Shown: piece by piece, positions 1 through 10,642 of the stretch
Layout: each line of letters starts with the position of its first letter
Numbering within the stretch: the stretch's first letter is position 1
Assembly: GCA_028551475.1 (NCBI GenBank)
Contig: CM052354.1
Location: 26,063,258-26,127,257 of the forward strand
DNA from: Casuarina equisetifolia
Taxonomy: Eukaryota; Streptophyta; Magnoliopsida; Fagales; Casuarinaceae
Length of the DNA stretch: 64,000 nucleotides
Reading direction: 5' to 3'
Program-made: the position numbers and the translations under genes
The notes under the pieces: model-generated
Database searches by the model: none
What the model saw: only the letters and a program-made list of their open reading frames with translations
Told to the model about the DNA's origin: nothing

Positions 1-31
1 GCTGAAGTTCAACAATCGAGTAAGCTATTAA

Positions 32-247
32 TATTCCATATATTCGGCGGACAAACAACCAGAAGAAAGAACTGAAAAGAAAGAAGTGGGAAGCAGCCGA
101 CCATTATTGATGAATTTGAAGCAGATGCTGCTTTCAGAATACCCAGATTCATTTCCTTTATTGCAATTATCATGGCCAACAAGAAAATTTAACTCTTCCT
201 GGTTACGCTTTAGGAGGGTGTTAAGACTTCGCTGTCCTAAAAGATAG
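32..247 (+). CDS. possible 3' end of a gene that begins left of the window (unrecognised)
   Basis: An open frame runs without a stop from just after a TAA at 29-31 to a TAG at 245-247. It has no ATG near its beginning, so if it is real it is the last exon of a gene entering from the left. The deduced tail is rich in Leu, Arg, Ser and Trp and contains the segment LLMNLKQMLLSEYPDSFPLL. I do not recognise a family. An open stretch of about 70 codons can arise by chance, so this is a weak call. Confidence 0.2.
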   Translation, partial: YSIYSADKQPEERTEKKEVGSSRPLLMNLKQMLLSEYPDSFPLLQLSWPTRKFNSSWLRFRRVLRLRCPKR

Positions 248-3200
248 CTTCTTTTTCAAATTTTTGGTACCAAAGTTAAACCAGCAAGTGAGAACCATTG
301 ATGAGAAATGATTACTTTCTATAACCTTAATCTCTAGGAATGATGCATGTTTTCTTTTTCTTTTTCTGTAATACTTCCACTATGGATAATAAATCTGTAC
401 ATTCTTTACATAAAATGTCATAAGAAGTGACAAAGCAAAACAACATCACAAAGTAGTGGTTGAAAAGGCCGAGATACCAAGTTTTGGCAGCCAAAAAGAT
501 TGATGGGAACCCAAGAGTGTCTTCTGATCTGCAGGAACAACAGTACTTCACCAGAGGAATATGTCCTGTGAAAATAATTAAAGAAAGGCATAAATGTTGT
601 TCCACCGTCCATCACTTTCAAGCTTCATCTGAACCAACCATTTCATGCTCCTGCCAACGCGTGGAAAAAGGTGATGCTTTTGTTATAGATTATAATAAGA
701 AGCACAGTTCTTTCCAAAGTTGTAAACCCAATTGGCAGAAGCTAGTGCAGTGCATATAAATCTACTTTCACCTAAGTGTCCAAGACGGATCTTCGTCAAA
801 GTGGCTCTAGTCTTGTGCCTGATTATGAATGTGTTTACTTAGCTAGCTACCACTTCTGCGCCGGCTCACTTTCCACAAGGAGATGAATTAATTTTCTACA
901 TAGGCTGCGGCCAGTTGCTCATCCATCACGTAATGTGATTATCTCTTCTCATTGGGAATTGAAAGGAGTGTGTGTGGCCGACTCGCCCTTCCTCTTTGTA
1001 GATTGATCTGCCATTATGTATAGTTTATACTCTTTTGAAGAGGGTGCTTTGTTTGTTACTGAAATTCTGAATTGGGCAGCAAGAAGTGGGGGACAACTTT
1101 TGCATGCTCCGGCATTACTTAGCCATAAACAAACATCTTTTAATATTTTGATCAATGATAAAACAAACATTGTTGACTCTGCAGCTTTGTCGTAATAGAG
1201 TTTGAATGACCAAAAGAAAATGTTTTTATGATGGTATGTTCTTGAATATTTCATTCTTTTTTATCTAAAAACCCAAATAGTCAAAGTAGCAAAATAGAGA
1301 TGTTAAAAAGTATAAAAAATAATTCATATCTAATTTAAAATTTTAAGATATTAAGTAAAAATATATATATATATATCAACAAACTATTCTCTCAAGCTAT
1401 TATATATTTATGTGAAATTTAAAATATGCCTCCTTATCTTGAGAATAGAGTAAACATTGGCTTGTAGGAATGAAGTGCACCAACAAAGAAGAAAAAAATA
1501 AAATTTAAACTCTAATAACATATTATAAGATAAAATAACTCGTGTCTAACTTAATCTAGATGATTTAGGAATTACTTGCACTTGGCACTAGAGTTATGAG
1601 AGAGTTCTTTGGCATGAGATAAGATCCTTTTGGCGTTTTGATCAAAGACTATCCATGAACTTGTATATTGCACAACGACCATCCCTCCACGAACAGCCAA
1701 AATTTGGAAGAATGGCCGACCCAATGAATAAATAACTCGTAATAAACCTTTGCCTTAACTAATGAAAAGGGGCAAGTAGTGGGGATGGTTATACGATCTA
1801 ATGTTTTGATTTTTCTACCCAACATGGATTCGAATTAGGTAAATACAGCTATGGGGAGGACTTTTGCTTAGACAACCCAAAAGCAGCCAACAAACGCAGC
1901 CGGAGTGATAATAAAGAGGATTGCATAAAGCAAAGAACCTTTTTCTTTCTTTCTTCTTCTTCCTTTTCCTCCCGATGCAACTTCCTTCTGCAATTCATTG
2001 ACTCTTTTGAGTACTCCCTAAGCGTTGCTGGTGAGCTCTTGCTCACCAACACATGCAACATTATTACTTGTATGAAGGGACACATGCAGCTTCATGATTA
2101 GGCCGTATATAAAAGAGGATAGTGGAGGTGGAGTTGCTTCTTGTATCTATTATACTAAACTATCCAAAATGCATTATCGTCCGATGGGAAAAAACCAAAA
2201 CTTGGCATCAAAAGCTTCGTAAAGGTGCTGGAAGCAGCTTCTGCTATTCCACTCAAGCTTCTTTACTCTTTTTTATTTCTACAAATTAAAGCATCTTGTT
2301 GACTTGCCACGGAAAGCAGTCGAGGAAAATTGCCCCATCCGCCAAGATTACTAGCTTGTGAGTTAATTAAAGCTTAATATACCTGTATTCCATGCAACTT
2401 TTTAATCATTTTTTTCTTTAATCACTGCTGGGTGTTGGCTTAACTAACTGACCAATCACGAGAGAAAAAACCCAGTGAAATAGGCAACAAAAGTTGGACA
2501 ATTGATAAAGCTTCTGCTTTATCCAAGCAAGCAACGTAGGAGTGCTTCTTTTCACCCAACTCACTCCTTCGCTTTCATCAATTGTTGGAAGGGCATGTTA
2601 AAGATAAAAGTTTGTTAATGAAAATATTAAATTTTTAAATGATATTTAAATATTAAATTATTCTTTTATATTTATGAGTTGACTTTTATATTAAATTTTA
2701 AGTTTATTCATATGGTATTATAGTCAAGCAAATCTCTTTTGTTTCTGTTTTAGTTTTTGAATCTTTTGAAATACTTGAGGTATCAAACCCTAGATTTTAT
2801 AATTAAAGTCTCTATTAGCTAACCACTGAGCTAGTTAGCTATGTGACATATACAAATAAACATTGAAGATAAAAATTTCAGACTAAGAATATGTAATTTT
2901 TTTTTATAATACTTAAAGTGTAAAGTTATACCCTTACCGTGGATTTAATTTTCAGATTTAACTTTAAACATACTTACAGGGCATATATTTTCGGAAATTA
3001 AATGCCATCACTCAATGGCCTTCCCATTATAGTAGAGATTTCTTTCCTAACATGTTGGCCACTTTATAAAAAAAAAAAAAAAACTATGCTCTAAAAGGAA
3101 ACTAGAGAAAGATTTTTTAAAAATCTTCCTTCTAATCCTCTTCTAGACTCATTCTTTGATTTTTTTTTTTCTTCCGTAAAACGATAACCCTGTTTCTTTA

Positions 3201-6050
3201 TAAGGTCCTTTCAATGATCCCAGTCAAGCATTCTCTTATAAGGAGTGGGATGTTTTATCCCTCTCATCTTTATTGGCGTCACATCAGGGGAAAGTACAAA
3301 AAATTGAAATTATGTTGTGTTTGAAGGTTGGCATTCCAAATTATTTTAACTATTTTCCCTTTGACTATATTTTCTTTGATGATTTAATTATAAAAATATA
3401 ATCAAGTTGATCCATCGATATAAAAGCAAGTAAGAAGAAGAAAATAACTAATTACAGAAGACAAATGGCCTCAAATATAAAGAGGTAAGGTCGTACACAT
3501 TTATTGTCGGACAAAGTTACTACATACATAGATATTCATATAACAAGTGTATTCTTGCAATAGTACAATAATTTGGAAACTTATATTTATAGTACAACTA
3601 TTAGTTAATTCTTTTTTTAATATATATAATCGATTGTTTTCTAGTTCAGGGTGACTTCCTACTAGACAAGCAATTTAGTAAATAGTGCAGCTGAAAGGTT
3701 GTCTAGTTACACATAAAGTTCACAAAAGATGTCCAGGGTGGTGACAGAAGTATAAAGAGGGACGGCAAAAGCAGATAAGAGGGTTGAAGATTCGGATAAA
3801 TGGGAGTGGAAAGAGGTAGTGGAAGGGCTAAGCTCCGTCCAAGGTCAAGAACCAGTCTATTTCACAACCAATATGGTAGGAGGAATTTGGCATGGTGGTG
3901 GGAAATATGGGTCAAAGCTTGAGCAAGCATAAAGCCAGAGCAAAGCATCTCAGTCTTGGCGGAAGCAAGGCTGTGCTGCCTTTCCTTGGAAGCAGTGTAC
4001 TTGTCAATTTGAGCATCACTTTTGAAGGACCAGCATTCTTCACTCCCAAGTGAAGTTTCCATGCCCAAAGCACGCATACTTGCAAATGCATTTGCTACCA
4101 CTTTTTACCGAACCAAATATGATGCAGATTTTCTGCTCTTTTGTTACTAATCATGCATATTATTTTAGTTATGGTGGTCCATTGCTCAATTATTTTTGAT
4201 CCTTGAGAAGATACTTATCCCTTTCCAAAGTGTGACTGCTTCAACCGGCTACCATCTGAAAAAAATGTAGAATATCTGGAGTGGTTTATCAGTACTTTGG
4301 CATGGCATAATTGGGTCATACGTTATTGTGCAGAAACTAGCCATGGTAGGCACACATAATGCGCATGCACATGTTCCATTTTTAAATTAATCTGTCAAAA
4401 ACAAACTGCATTTTTGCCCTCTAATCCCTTTGCACCTGACACTTCTCTCTCATTATTATCATTGAAAACAAGAAAGCAGACGGTAATCCAATCACATAGA
4501 CAGCTTACAGCTAAACATCTTGCTGAACTGCCGGCAGAAAGGGTACAAAGGCATGGAATTCTCGCAGTCAAGTAGATGGGTTAAGCAGCAGATAGTAAGA
4601 CATTCACGTTGCGGTTTGTGCGAAGAGAGCCGGCTTTTGAACAAAGGCCGGCACGTTATTCGCAGCTTGCCCATGCTGGCCAATCTGTGACAACATCATA
4701 GTGCACAAAGGACTACCTACACACACAACCCTTGTCTTAAAATAAGAAAAGCACGCAAAACCTAGACAGCTTGCACTAATTAAATATTCAGGCTGTATTT
4801 ATCAGGGGATCAGTGATCCGGAAGGAAGAAGATACCCTGGAAAAACATATCTGTTTTGCAGTTTTCTTTCCATATACTTGCCTATTTCGGAACACCTTAT
4901 TTTTTCTTTCTTGTTTTCATTTCTTTTGTATAGTTTATGGGAAATTATTTGGAGTACTTCCAAACACGTTCTTTTCAACCCCAAGCTCATAATGGGTAAG
5001 AGAAAATGGCTCTCAATCAATTAGATTGTAATGCGCCTTAGATACGTTTCTCCCAAGAGATTTATGTGGTGAAACAGTCGGTATATTCCAAATGCCTTAC
5101 CATTAAATACCATTAATTATCAGTAAATGATCGTAAACACATGGTTTGAGAAAAGTAAGGATAATATGGAGAAAAGAAAATATGGGTATTTCTTCTTGCG
5201 GGTGAATAGCCAAGATTTGATTTTTTTTTTTTCCCTGCATAGGTATCTCCCTGACTATTCTTTTAATGACACTGACCGTAATGCACAATTTCCAACCCAA
5301 GTAGTTGAATCCGCCAATGGCAGCAATTCTGCCTTGAAGTTTACAGCTTTCTTTTCTGAACAACCTATTTATATAATACCAAGATTAAACCCTTTTCTTT
5401 GCAGTTTGTTACTTCCATGACCGAAAAATCTATAGTTGCATAAAAGATGTAGATGCCCAATTGGCTTGGTAGAGTGCATGGTAAAATTTCAACAGAATGA
5501 CCTCACATTGAAGATGGTTTCCATGTACATTTTCAAAGGCCACCTACTCAGCATAACATATTCCGTCCCTGCTTAGAGAATAGCGCCATCATTTTGGCTC
5601 TTGGAGCAAAGATGATTCAATGATTCTTTATTCCATTGACATGAGAGGTATGAACCCTTAGAAAAAGGTGAAAAAGGAAGGGAATTCTACAGTCAAATAT
5701 GCTTATAATACACCACAAATACTAGCTAATTACATAAGCATCCAGGTAATTTACAGGGTGATTACAGAGACCCTGGTGCAGTGACACAGCATGGCTCTAG
5801 ATGGAAACTGAAGGAGCTGGTTTGAGAAGAAGCCGGGGACCCAAAAGAGTAAAATAAACAAGAAATGATAAAGAAGGAGAAAGTCCAAAAGAATAACGAC
5901 CGAAGGGTGGAACCTTTCGCTGGAGAGATAAGAGATGAGGGCAAGACAAAGGAAGGAATAGTTAAGGAAGGCAGTTAGTTTTCATATGGATGCTCGACTG
6001 GACAAAGCTTAAGCCGTTAGATTTTGGGGTGGCGTAGGATCCTCAGTTGA
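248..6050. other. gene-poor intergenic region
   Basis: I see no convincing gene here. The open frames are short (under about 100 codons), match no family I know and show no splice-site support. The stretch contains A/T-rich segments, for example around 1260-1430 and 2600-3000, poly-A and poly-T runs, and a motif near 2765-2850 of a kind common in degenerate plant repeats. Part of the right end is presumably the upstream regulatory region of the zinc-finger gene at 6650. Confidence 0.5.
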
Positions 6051-6053
6051 GTA

Positions 6054-6059
6054 CACGTG
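6054..6059. promoter_or_regulatory. G-box CACGTG upstream of the C2H2 gene
   Basis: A perfect CACGTG core sits about 590 bp upstream of the start codon at 6650, in the context ACACGTGC, which resembles an abscisic-acid-response (ABRE-like) G-box bound by bZIP and bHLH factors. It lies just before a pyrimidine-rich leader. The motif is seen directly; its function is inferred, and a six-base core also occurs by chance. Confidence 0.35.
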
Positions 6060-6649
6060 CTGCTATCTTTCCACTCCTTTACCTCTTTCTCTTTTTATCT
6101 TTGCTTCCATGCATGGATTTCTCCTCCAAATATAGTCAATTTTAGAGAGAGAAGAGAAACAAACGCTCGCTCACTCACTTAGTCTTTTTATTTTTTTCTT
6201 CCTTGGCTTGTTCTTCGCCATCATTAGCAACAAAGGTAACAGACCCTCTCCACCTTCCTCAAGTTTCATTTTTTCTTCAAATTTCAACTACCCTAGAAAC
6301 AGCTGCTTGTGGGAAATAAAGCTACTACACATTTACTACGCCCTCTCGGTTCTGCTTTTCTGGAGCATCAGATCTTGTTTTCTATCTTCGACTCTTGAAA
6401 AATCCCAGATGGTTTCTTCTCTGATTGCTTCAGAAACAAAGAAACCATCGTCTCCCCCAGTTTTGTAGCCAGATTTGATCCGAGTCTTGCTCCATCTTGC
6501 TTATGCTCCTCTGTTTTTTGATTCCCGTTTGGCTTTTTAGTGCAACTGGGTGAAAGATCCTAGCATTGTTTTGAATTCTGTGATCGGATTTGTCGTTTCG
6601 TTTGCTACTTTGATCCGGGTTTTCCTTTTCAAATTGTAATACTAATTCA

Positions 6650-8329
6650 ATGGAGGAAGGTCAAGGATTAAAGCATGTATGCAAGTTCTGCAGGAAGAGG
6701 TTTCCCTGTGGGAGATCATTGGGCGGTCACATGAGGTCTCACTTGACCATTAATTCACCTGAGAAAGATGAAAAGCTCGGCAGAATAAAAGTCTCCTCTT
6801 TCGATAATGGTAGAAACCAGTCTACTGCCGACGTGGGTTTGGAAGCTGGCGCTCAAACTGCTTACGGCCTTAGAGAGAACCCCAAGAAGACTAAGAGGCT
6901 TGCAGATTCAGGCGAGGAGACTTCCGATGATAAGTTGTGCAAGGAATGTGGAAAAAAGTTCCAGTCTTGGAAAGCTCTGTTTGGTCACATGAAGTGTCAC
7001 TCAGAGAAAGAAAAAGGTTCGAATAGCTTGGAGGATCAAGACTCGTGGACCGGTGCTAACCAGAAGCTGGCCCTGGACGGCCTTTCTGACAATGAAACCG
7101 CAACTCCAAGTCGAAGAAGGAGATCGGAAAGAAGAACAAGGTATATGGCCACTGCAACTTCTTCTTCTTTGTCTTTTGCCAATGCTTCCTCTTCTGTTTC
7201 TGAAATTGAGCAAGAACAGGAAGAGGTTGCTATGTGCCTGATGATGCTTTCTAGGGATGTGGGTCATTGGGTTGGTTTGAATTCTGCTCCTGAGTCTTCT
7301 GATAATAATTCTGTGTGCCTGGAAACTCAAGAATCTATGCAAACTAACCGGATTTCTAAAATCGAGTGCAAAACTTCTGCTTGTAATGGAAGTGAGACTG
7401 TGAAAGTGAAGAAACTAAGTGATGGAAAGTTGGGGCCTAGTGATTTGAGCTCTGAGGATCTCAAAGGAAGACAGTTAGAGTTCTGTGTTCCTGGCACTTC
7501 AAGAAGTCGCTCTAGGAAGAACAAAGCTGAAGCTTCTACTGAAAGGTTGTGCAAGAATGATATAGAAAAAATGTCTGAGTCCGGTGATGCATTCGGATTT
7601 GAGGATTCTGAAGTTGGATTGGGCAAGAATTTCTCCAAGGAAACTGCATTAAGTGAAGCTCAACTGGCTTCAATCAAGTTCAACTCAAGCAAGAGGAAGT
7701 TCCGCGATTCCTCTGATCCTGAGCTGAGGTCAGAGTCCTTGAAAAAATCGATTACTGATTCTCTGTATTCTGAAATCTGCAAGAACTCCCATAAGAGGAG
7801 TAAATTTGAGTGTGCTACTTGTAACAAAATCTTCCACTCGTACCAAGCTCTTGGAGGGCACAGAGCTAGCCATAAAAAGATCAAAGGTTGCTTTGCTTCA
7901 AAAATGGAGAGCAGCGAAAATAGCGTCGACACTGAACCCTCTCCTGACCCCACGGCCGACAGTAAACTCATAAAGTTCTGCAACAATGGGAATCCCATTG
8001 CCCAAATACCAGCTGGCTGTGGTGATAACACCGAGACAACTACAGGGTCTAAAAAGATTAAGGGGCACGAGTGCCCAATTTGTCTCAAGGTTTTTCCCTC
8101 AGGTCAAGCCTTAGGAGGTCACAAAAGATCCCACTTGGTCGGTGGCTCTGAAGCTAGAAACAACTCCATCATTGTGATTCAGAAACCAGCTCCAGAAGCT
8201 CGGGACTTTCTTGACCTCAATCTTCCTGCTCCTGCTGAAGAAGAGAGCACTGGCCATGTTGGGTTCACTCCGTGGTGGGTGGGAAGCACCCACAAGCACG
8301 AGGCCCTAGTGGGTTTGATCTCTAACTGA
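6650..8329 (+). CDS. C2H2 zinc-finger protein with EAR repressor motif (ZAT-like, four fingers)
   Basis: This intronless gene encodes 559 residues. Four C-X2-C-X12-H-X3-H fingers are visible. Their Cys/His residues are at 11/14/27/31, 97/100/113/117, 388/391/404/408 and 475/478/491/495. Fingers 3 and 4 carry the plant-specific QALGGH signature; finger 1 has RSLGGH and finger 2 KALFGH. A leucine-rich segment, EQEEVAMCLMMLSRD, near residues 187-205 matches the motif found between fingers in ZAT-type proteins. The C-terminus has DFLDLNLPAP at 519-528, a DLNL EAR motif known to recruit TOPLESS-type co-repressors. Basic clusters such as RRRRSERR are plausible nuclear signals. It is therefore probably a nuclear transcriptional repressor. 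The ATG at 6650 is chosen because finger 1 starts only ten codons later. Members of this family often respond to stress; nothing in the sequence proves that here. The exact orthologue is uncertain. Confidence 0.93.
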   Translation: MEEGQGLKHVCKFCRKRFPCGRSLGGHMRSHLTINSPEKDEKLGRIKVSSFDNGRNQSTADVGLEAGAQTAYGLRENPKKTKRLADSGEETSDDKLCKECGKKFQSWKALFGHMKCHSEKEKGSNSLEDQDSWTGANQKLALDGLSDNETATPSRRRRSERRTRYMATATSSSLSFANASSSVSEIEQEQEEVAMCLMMLSRDVGHWVGLNSAPESSDNNSVCLETQESMQTNRISKIECKTSACNGSETVKVKKLSDGKLGPSDLSSEDLKGRQLEFCVPGTSRSRSRKNKAEASTERLCKNDIEKMSESGDAFGFEDSEVGLGKNFSKETALSEAQLASIKFNSSKRKFRDSSDPELRSESLKKSITDSLYSEICKNSHKRSKFECATCNKIFHSYQALGGHRASHKKIKGCFASKMESSENSVDTEPSPDPTADSKLIKFCNNGNPIAQIPAGCGDNTETTTGSKKIKGHECPICLKVFPSGQALGGHKRSHLVGGSEARNNSIIVIQKPAPEARDFLDLNLPAPAEEESTGHVGFTPWWVGSTHKHEALVGLISN

Positions 8330-10642
8330 AATCCTTAGTTCCGGCCATGTTTCCCGATAGTGTTTTCAGGTGTACACACAAGCTTCTGGATACTATTTCA
8401 TTAATTCTTTACGAGATTCAAGTATTCACAAAGGCATACCCGAGCTCATTGCATTCAAGTAGGCCACTTCAGTGTTCATCTGATACTTTTTTTGTGAAAA
8501 CGGTTGTTTCCTTTCTGCTTATAAGTTTTACCCTTTTCTCTTTTCGTATAGAATAAGCCACTTGCCGAATACTCAAAGCTCAGCAATGTGTTTTACTTCG
8601 AAACTTCATTACTGTAACTTTGCTTTTATATTTCTTCTCATAGTTTCAGCTTCTTCCAGCAGTAAACCTCTTTTATGCAAACTCTCTGTTCGGGGGGTAA
8701 CTATTTCTTCTTGGCACGAAAGAGAAAATGAGTGAAGTGTTGAAAACTTGGCACTGCTATGCGAAGTCACTGAGGAGATAAAGGCTATTTTATAATGCAC
8801 ATTAAGATAGCATGTGAGCAGAAGGTGGTTGTTTAGTCACACACCATAAAACATGACTACCCATCTCACTCCTTCTTTCACTTTCAAACTTAGTCCATAC
8901 AGGTGGTGTGATTAATTCTGTGTGCTCAACACTCTGCTCCCTAGAAAACACCATCAATTTGCAGTTTCTTTAAAGCAAAATAGAGGCTGGACCACATCCT
9001 ATAACAACTCATTGTTGTCTCCGCAAGATCAAGCCGGTACAAGGGGCTTATCAGTTGGACGTATCGATAACAAAATCTACCAATTCGGTAGGACTTTCTC
9101 CTTTACTGGCCTCCTCAGGGACCTGAAATTTTACCAGTCTTGGTTTCGTTTTGTTATAGACTTTGGCTACTGCTACAGAAAGTGGTTGTTTCAGTAGCTC
9201 AAGTAGCTGGCAGTTGGTGCCGTCTTGTCAATAGTACAAAAACTAACTACCAAGAAAGCTAGGCTTTCATAAACCTCAAGACTAGGTTTGGTCAAATACT
9301 GTCAGTAAAGAGGTGCTTGCATCACCTCCACTGTCCCACCGATTTTCTCCTTCGTTTAGATCAGATTTGCAAGAATGTGGACAATGCAATTCTTACCCAA
9401 CCCAAAAACTAAAGCTGAAAATGAGGCGGTGCCCATGATGTAATTGTCCCTTAAGACGTGAGAGATGTATTATCAAATGCCGGCCCTTTTTCTTATCCAA
9501 GCAAGACTACCATTGCTTGTCTCGATCATGTGAGGTTGAGTCAACTTTACCCCAAAGTCAACTGGGTTTATGAAATTGAAGCTCTTTTCATGACCAAGCC
9601 ATACCTTGGGATGCTTTTCCTTAGCTTTTCAATGCCTTGGGAAAATGGGAATTTAAAGTGCATAATTATGTCTAGATAAAGAGGGGAAATCAACCACTTT
9701 CATAATCATGGGGTTGTGATTGATCACAAGAATAGATTGTTTTCATAATAAATATGGTAGTTTTGTGATCAATCATTGTACTTACTTCACCGCCTCAGAC
9801 TAGTTGGTGCCACTTTGTAGTGCAAAATACTTGAGAATTTGAAGATGGGTTTGCTTTTCTTTCATGACATTAAGCAATGTGATTTCCTTGTGAACTTTGA
9901 AAACCAATAAGACATATAAGTCCTCTAACAAAGAAGACTTGCACACAAAAAATCCCATACATAAAGGCCGAAAAAATATTGAAATTTTATAGAATTTGCA
10001 ATTCAACAAAATTAGAAGAAAAAACTCATCCATCTTTTGGTCCCAAGTTAAGTGCATTAGGCAGTGTAGCCCAAGTAGCTTAGAGAATGAAAAGGCAATA
10101 AAGAAGATAGAATTCTTGGTGGAAAGAAAAAATGTGAAGAGGGCAGGTCAGTTGGACCGTTGGACTAGTTTTAGTACCCAACTTAAATGGTTGGTCTTGT
10201 TCTATTTTCTCTCCTAACTTTTCTCTTTATCTTTTCTTTCTCTATACTCTGCCTAATATTTCTCTTTCGTTGCTCCTTTCTATGGTCTCTCTCTATGGAC
10301 TCTCTCTCTCCCTAGTGCCTTCGTCTTTTTCTTTTTCCATTGGTTCGTGAGATCACTTGCAGATTTACCCAAGGTGAGAGCTGGTCTTGTTGACCTCTGG
10401 GTCATGTTCAACTAAGCTGAAGCCCATATTTTCCCAATCGATCAAAGAGGGAGCAAACCCAAGTCTGATCACGTTTTGAAGCCCAAGTTTGTAAGAATAC
10501 GTGATTGAGATCAATTTGGTTTCGGTTAAACCCTGGCGTGAGTTTCAAACTGGATCATCAGCCAACGAGAATCCCATAACACTTTCTTCGGTTCTGCAAG
10601 CTCCTCTCTTTCTTTCCTTCTCTCTAATCAAATGCTCTTTCC
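8330..10642. other. intergenic: 3' UTR of the C2H2 gene and leader of the next gene
   Basis: No recognisable gene is present. The first few hundred bases are probably 3' untranslated sequence of the zinc-finger gene. A short inverted repeat built on TTGTGATTGATCACAA lies near 9713-9778. The last 400 bp, rich in CT runs (10210-10350), are probably promoter and 5' UTR of the gene starting at 10643. Confidence 0.5.
9713..9778. repeat. short inverted repeat (TTGTGATTGATCACAA and its reverse complement)
   Basis: The left arm TTGTGATTGATCACAA is itself nearly palindromic. About 35 bp away TTGTGATCAATCA reads as its reverse complement, giving a potential hairpin with an arm of about 13-15 bp. It may be a decayed MITE end or a chance structure. 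I saw no target-site duplication. Confidence 0.35.

Noticed and set aside
2760..2850. tRNA or SINE-like gene around an ACCACTGAGCTAG motif
   Set aside because: No cloverleaf or intact A and B boxes can be drawn; it looks like a common degenerate plant repeat phrase.
3820..3850. miR319-like string on the minus strand (TTGGACGGAGCTTAGCCC)
   Set aside because: It lacks the conserved miR319 core order and no matching star arm or long hairpin was found nearby.
3862..4101. Minus-strand frame of 79 codons as a gene
   Set aside because: No family match, no splice or promoter support, and the length is within chance expectation.
7001..8299. Long minus-strand open frames across the C2H2 gene
   Set aside because: They are antisense to clear zinc-finger coding sequence, match no family and have Ser/Leu-rich composition typical of reverse-frame shadows.
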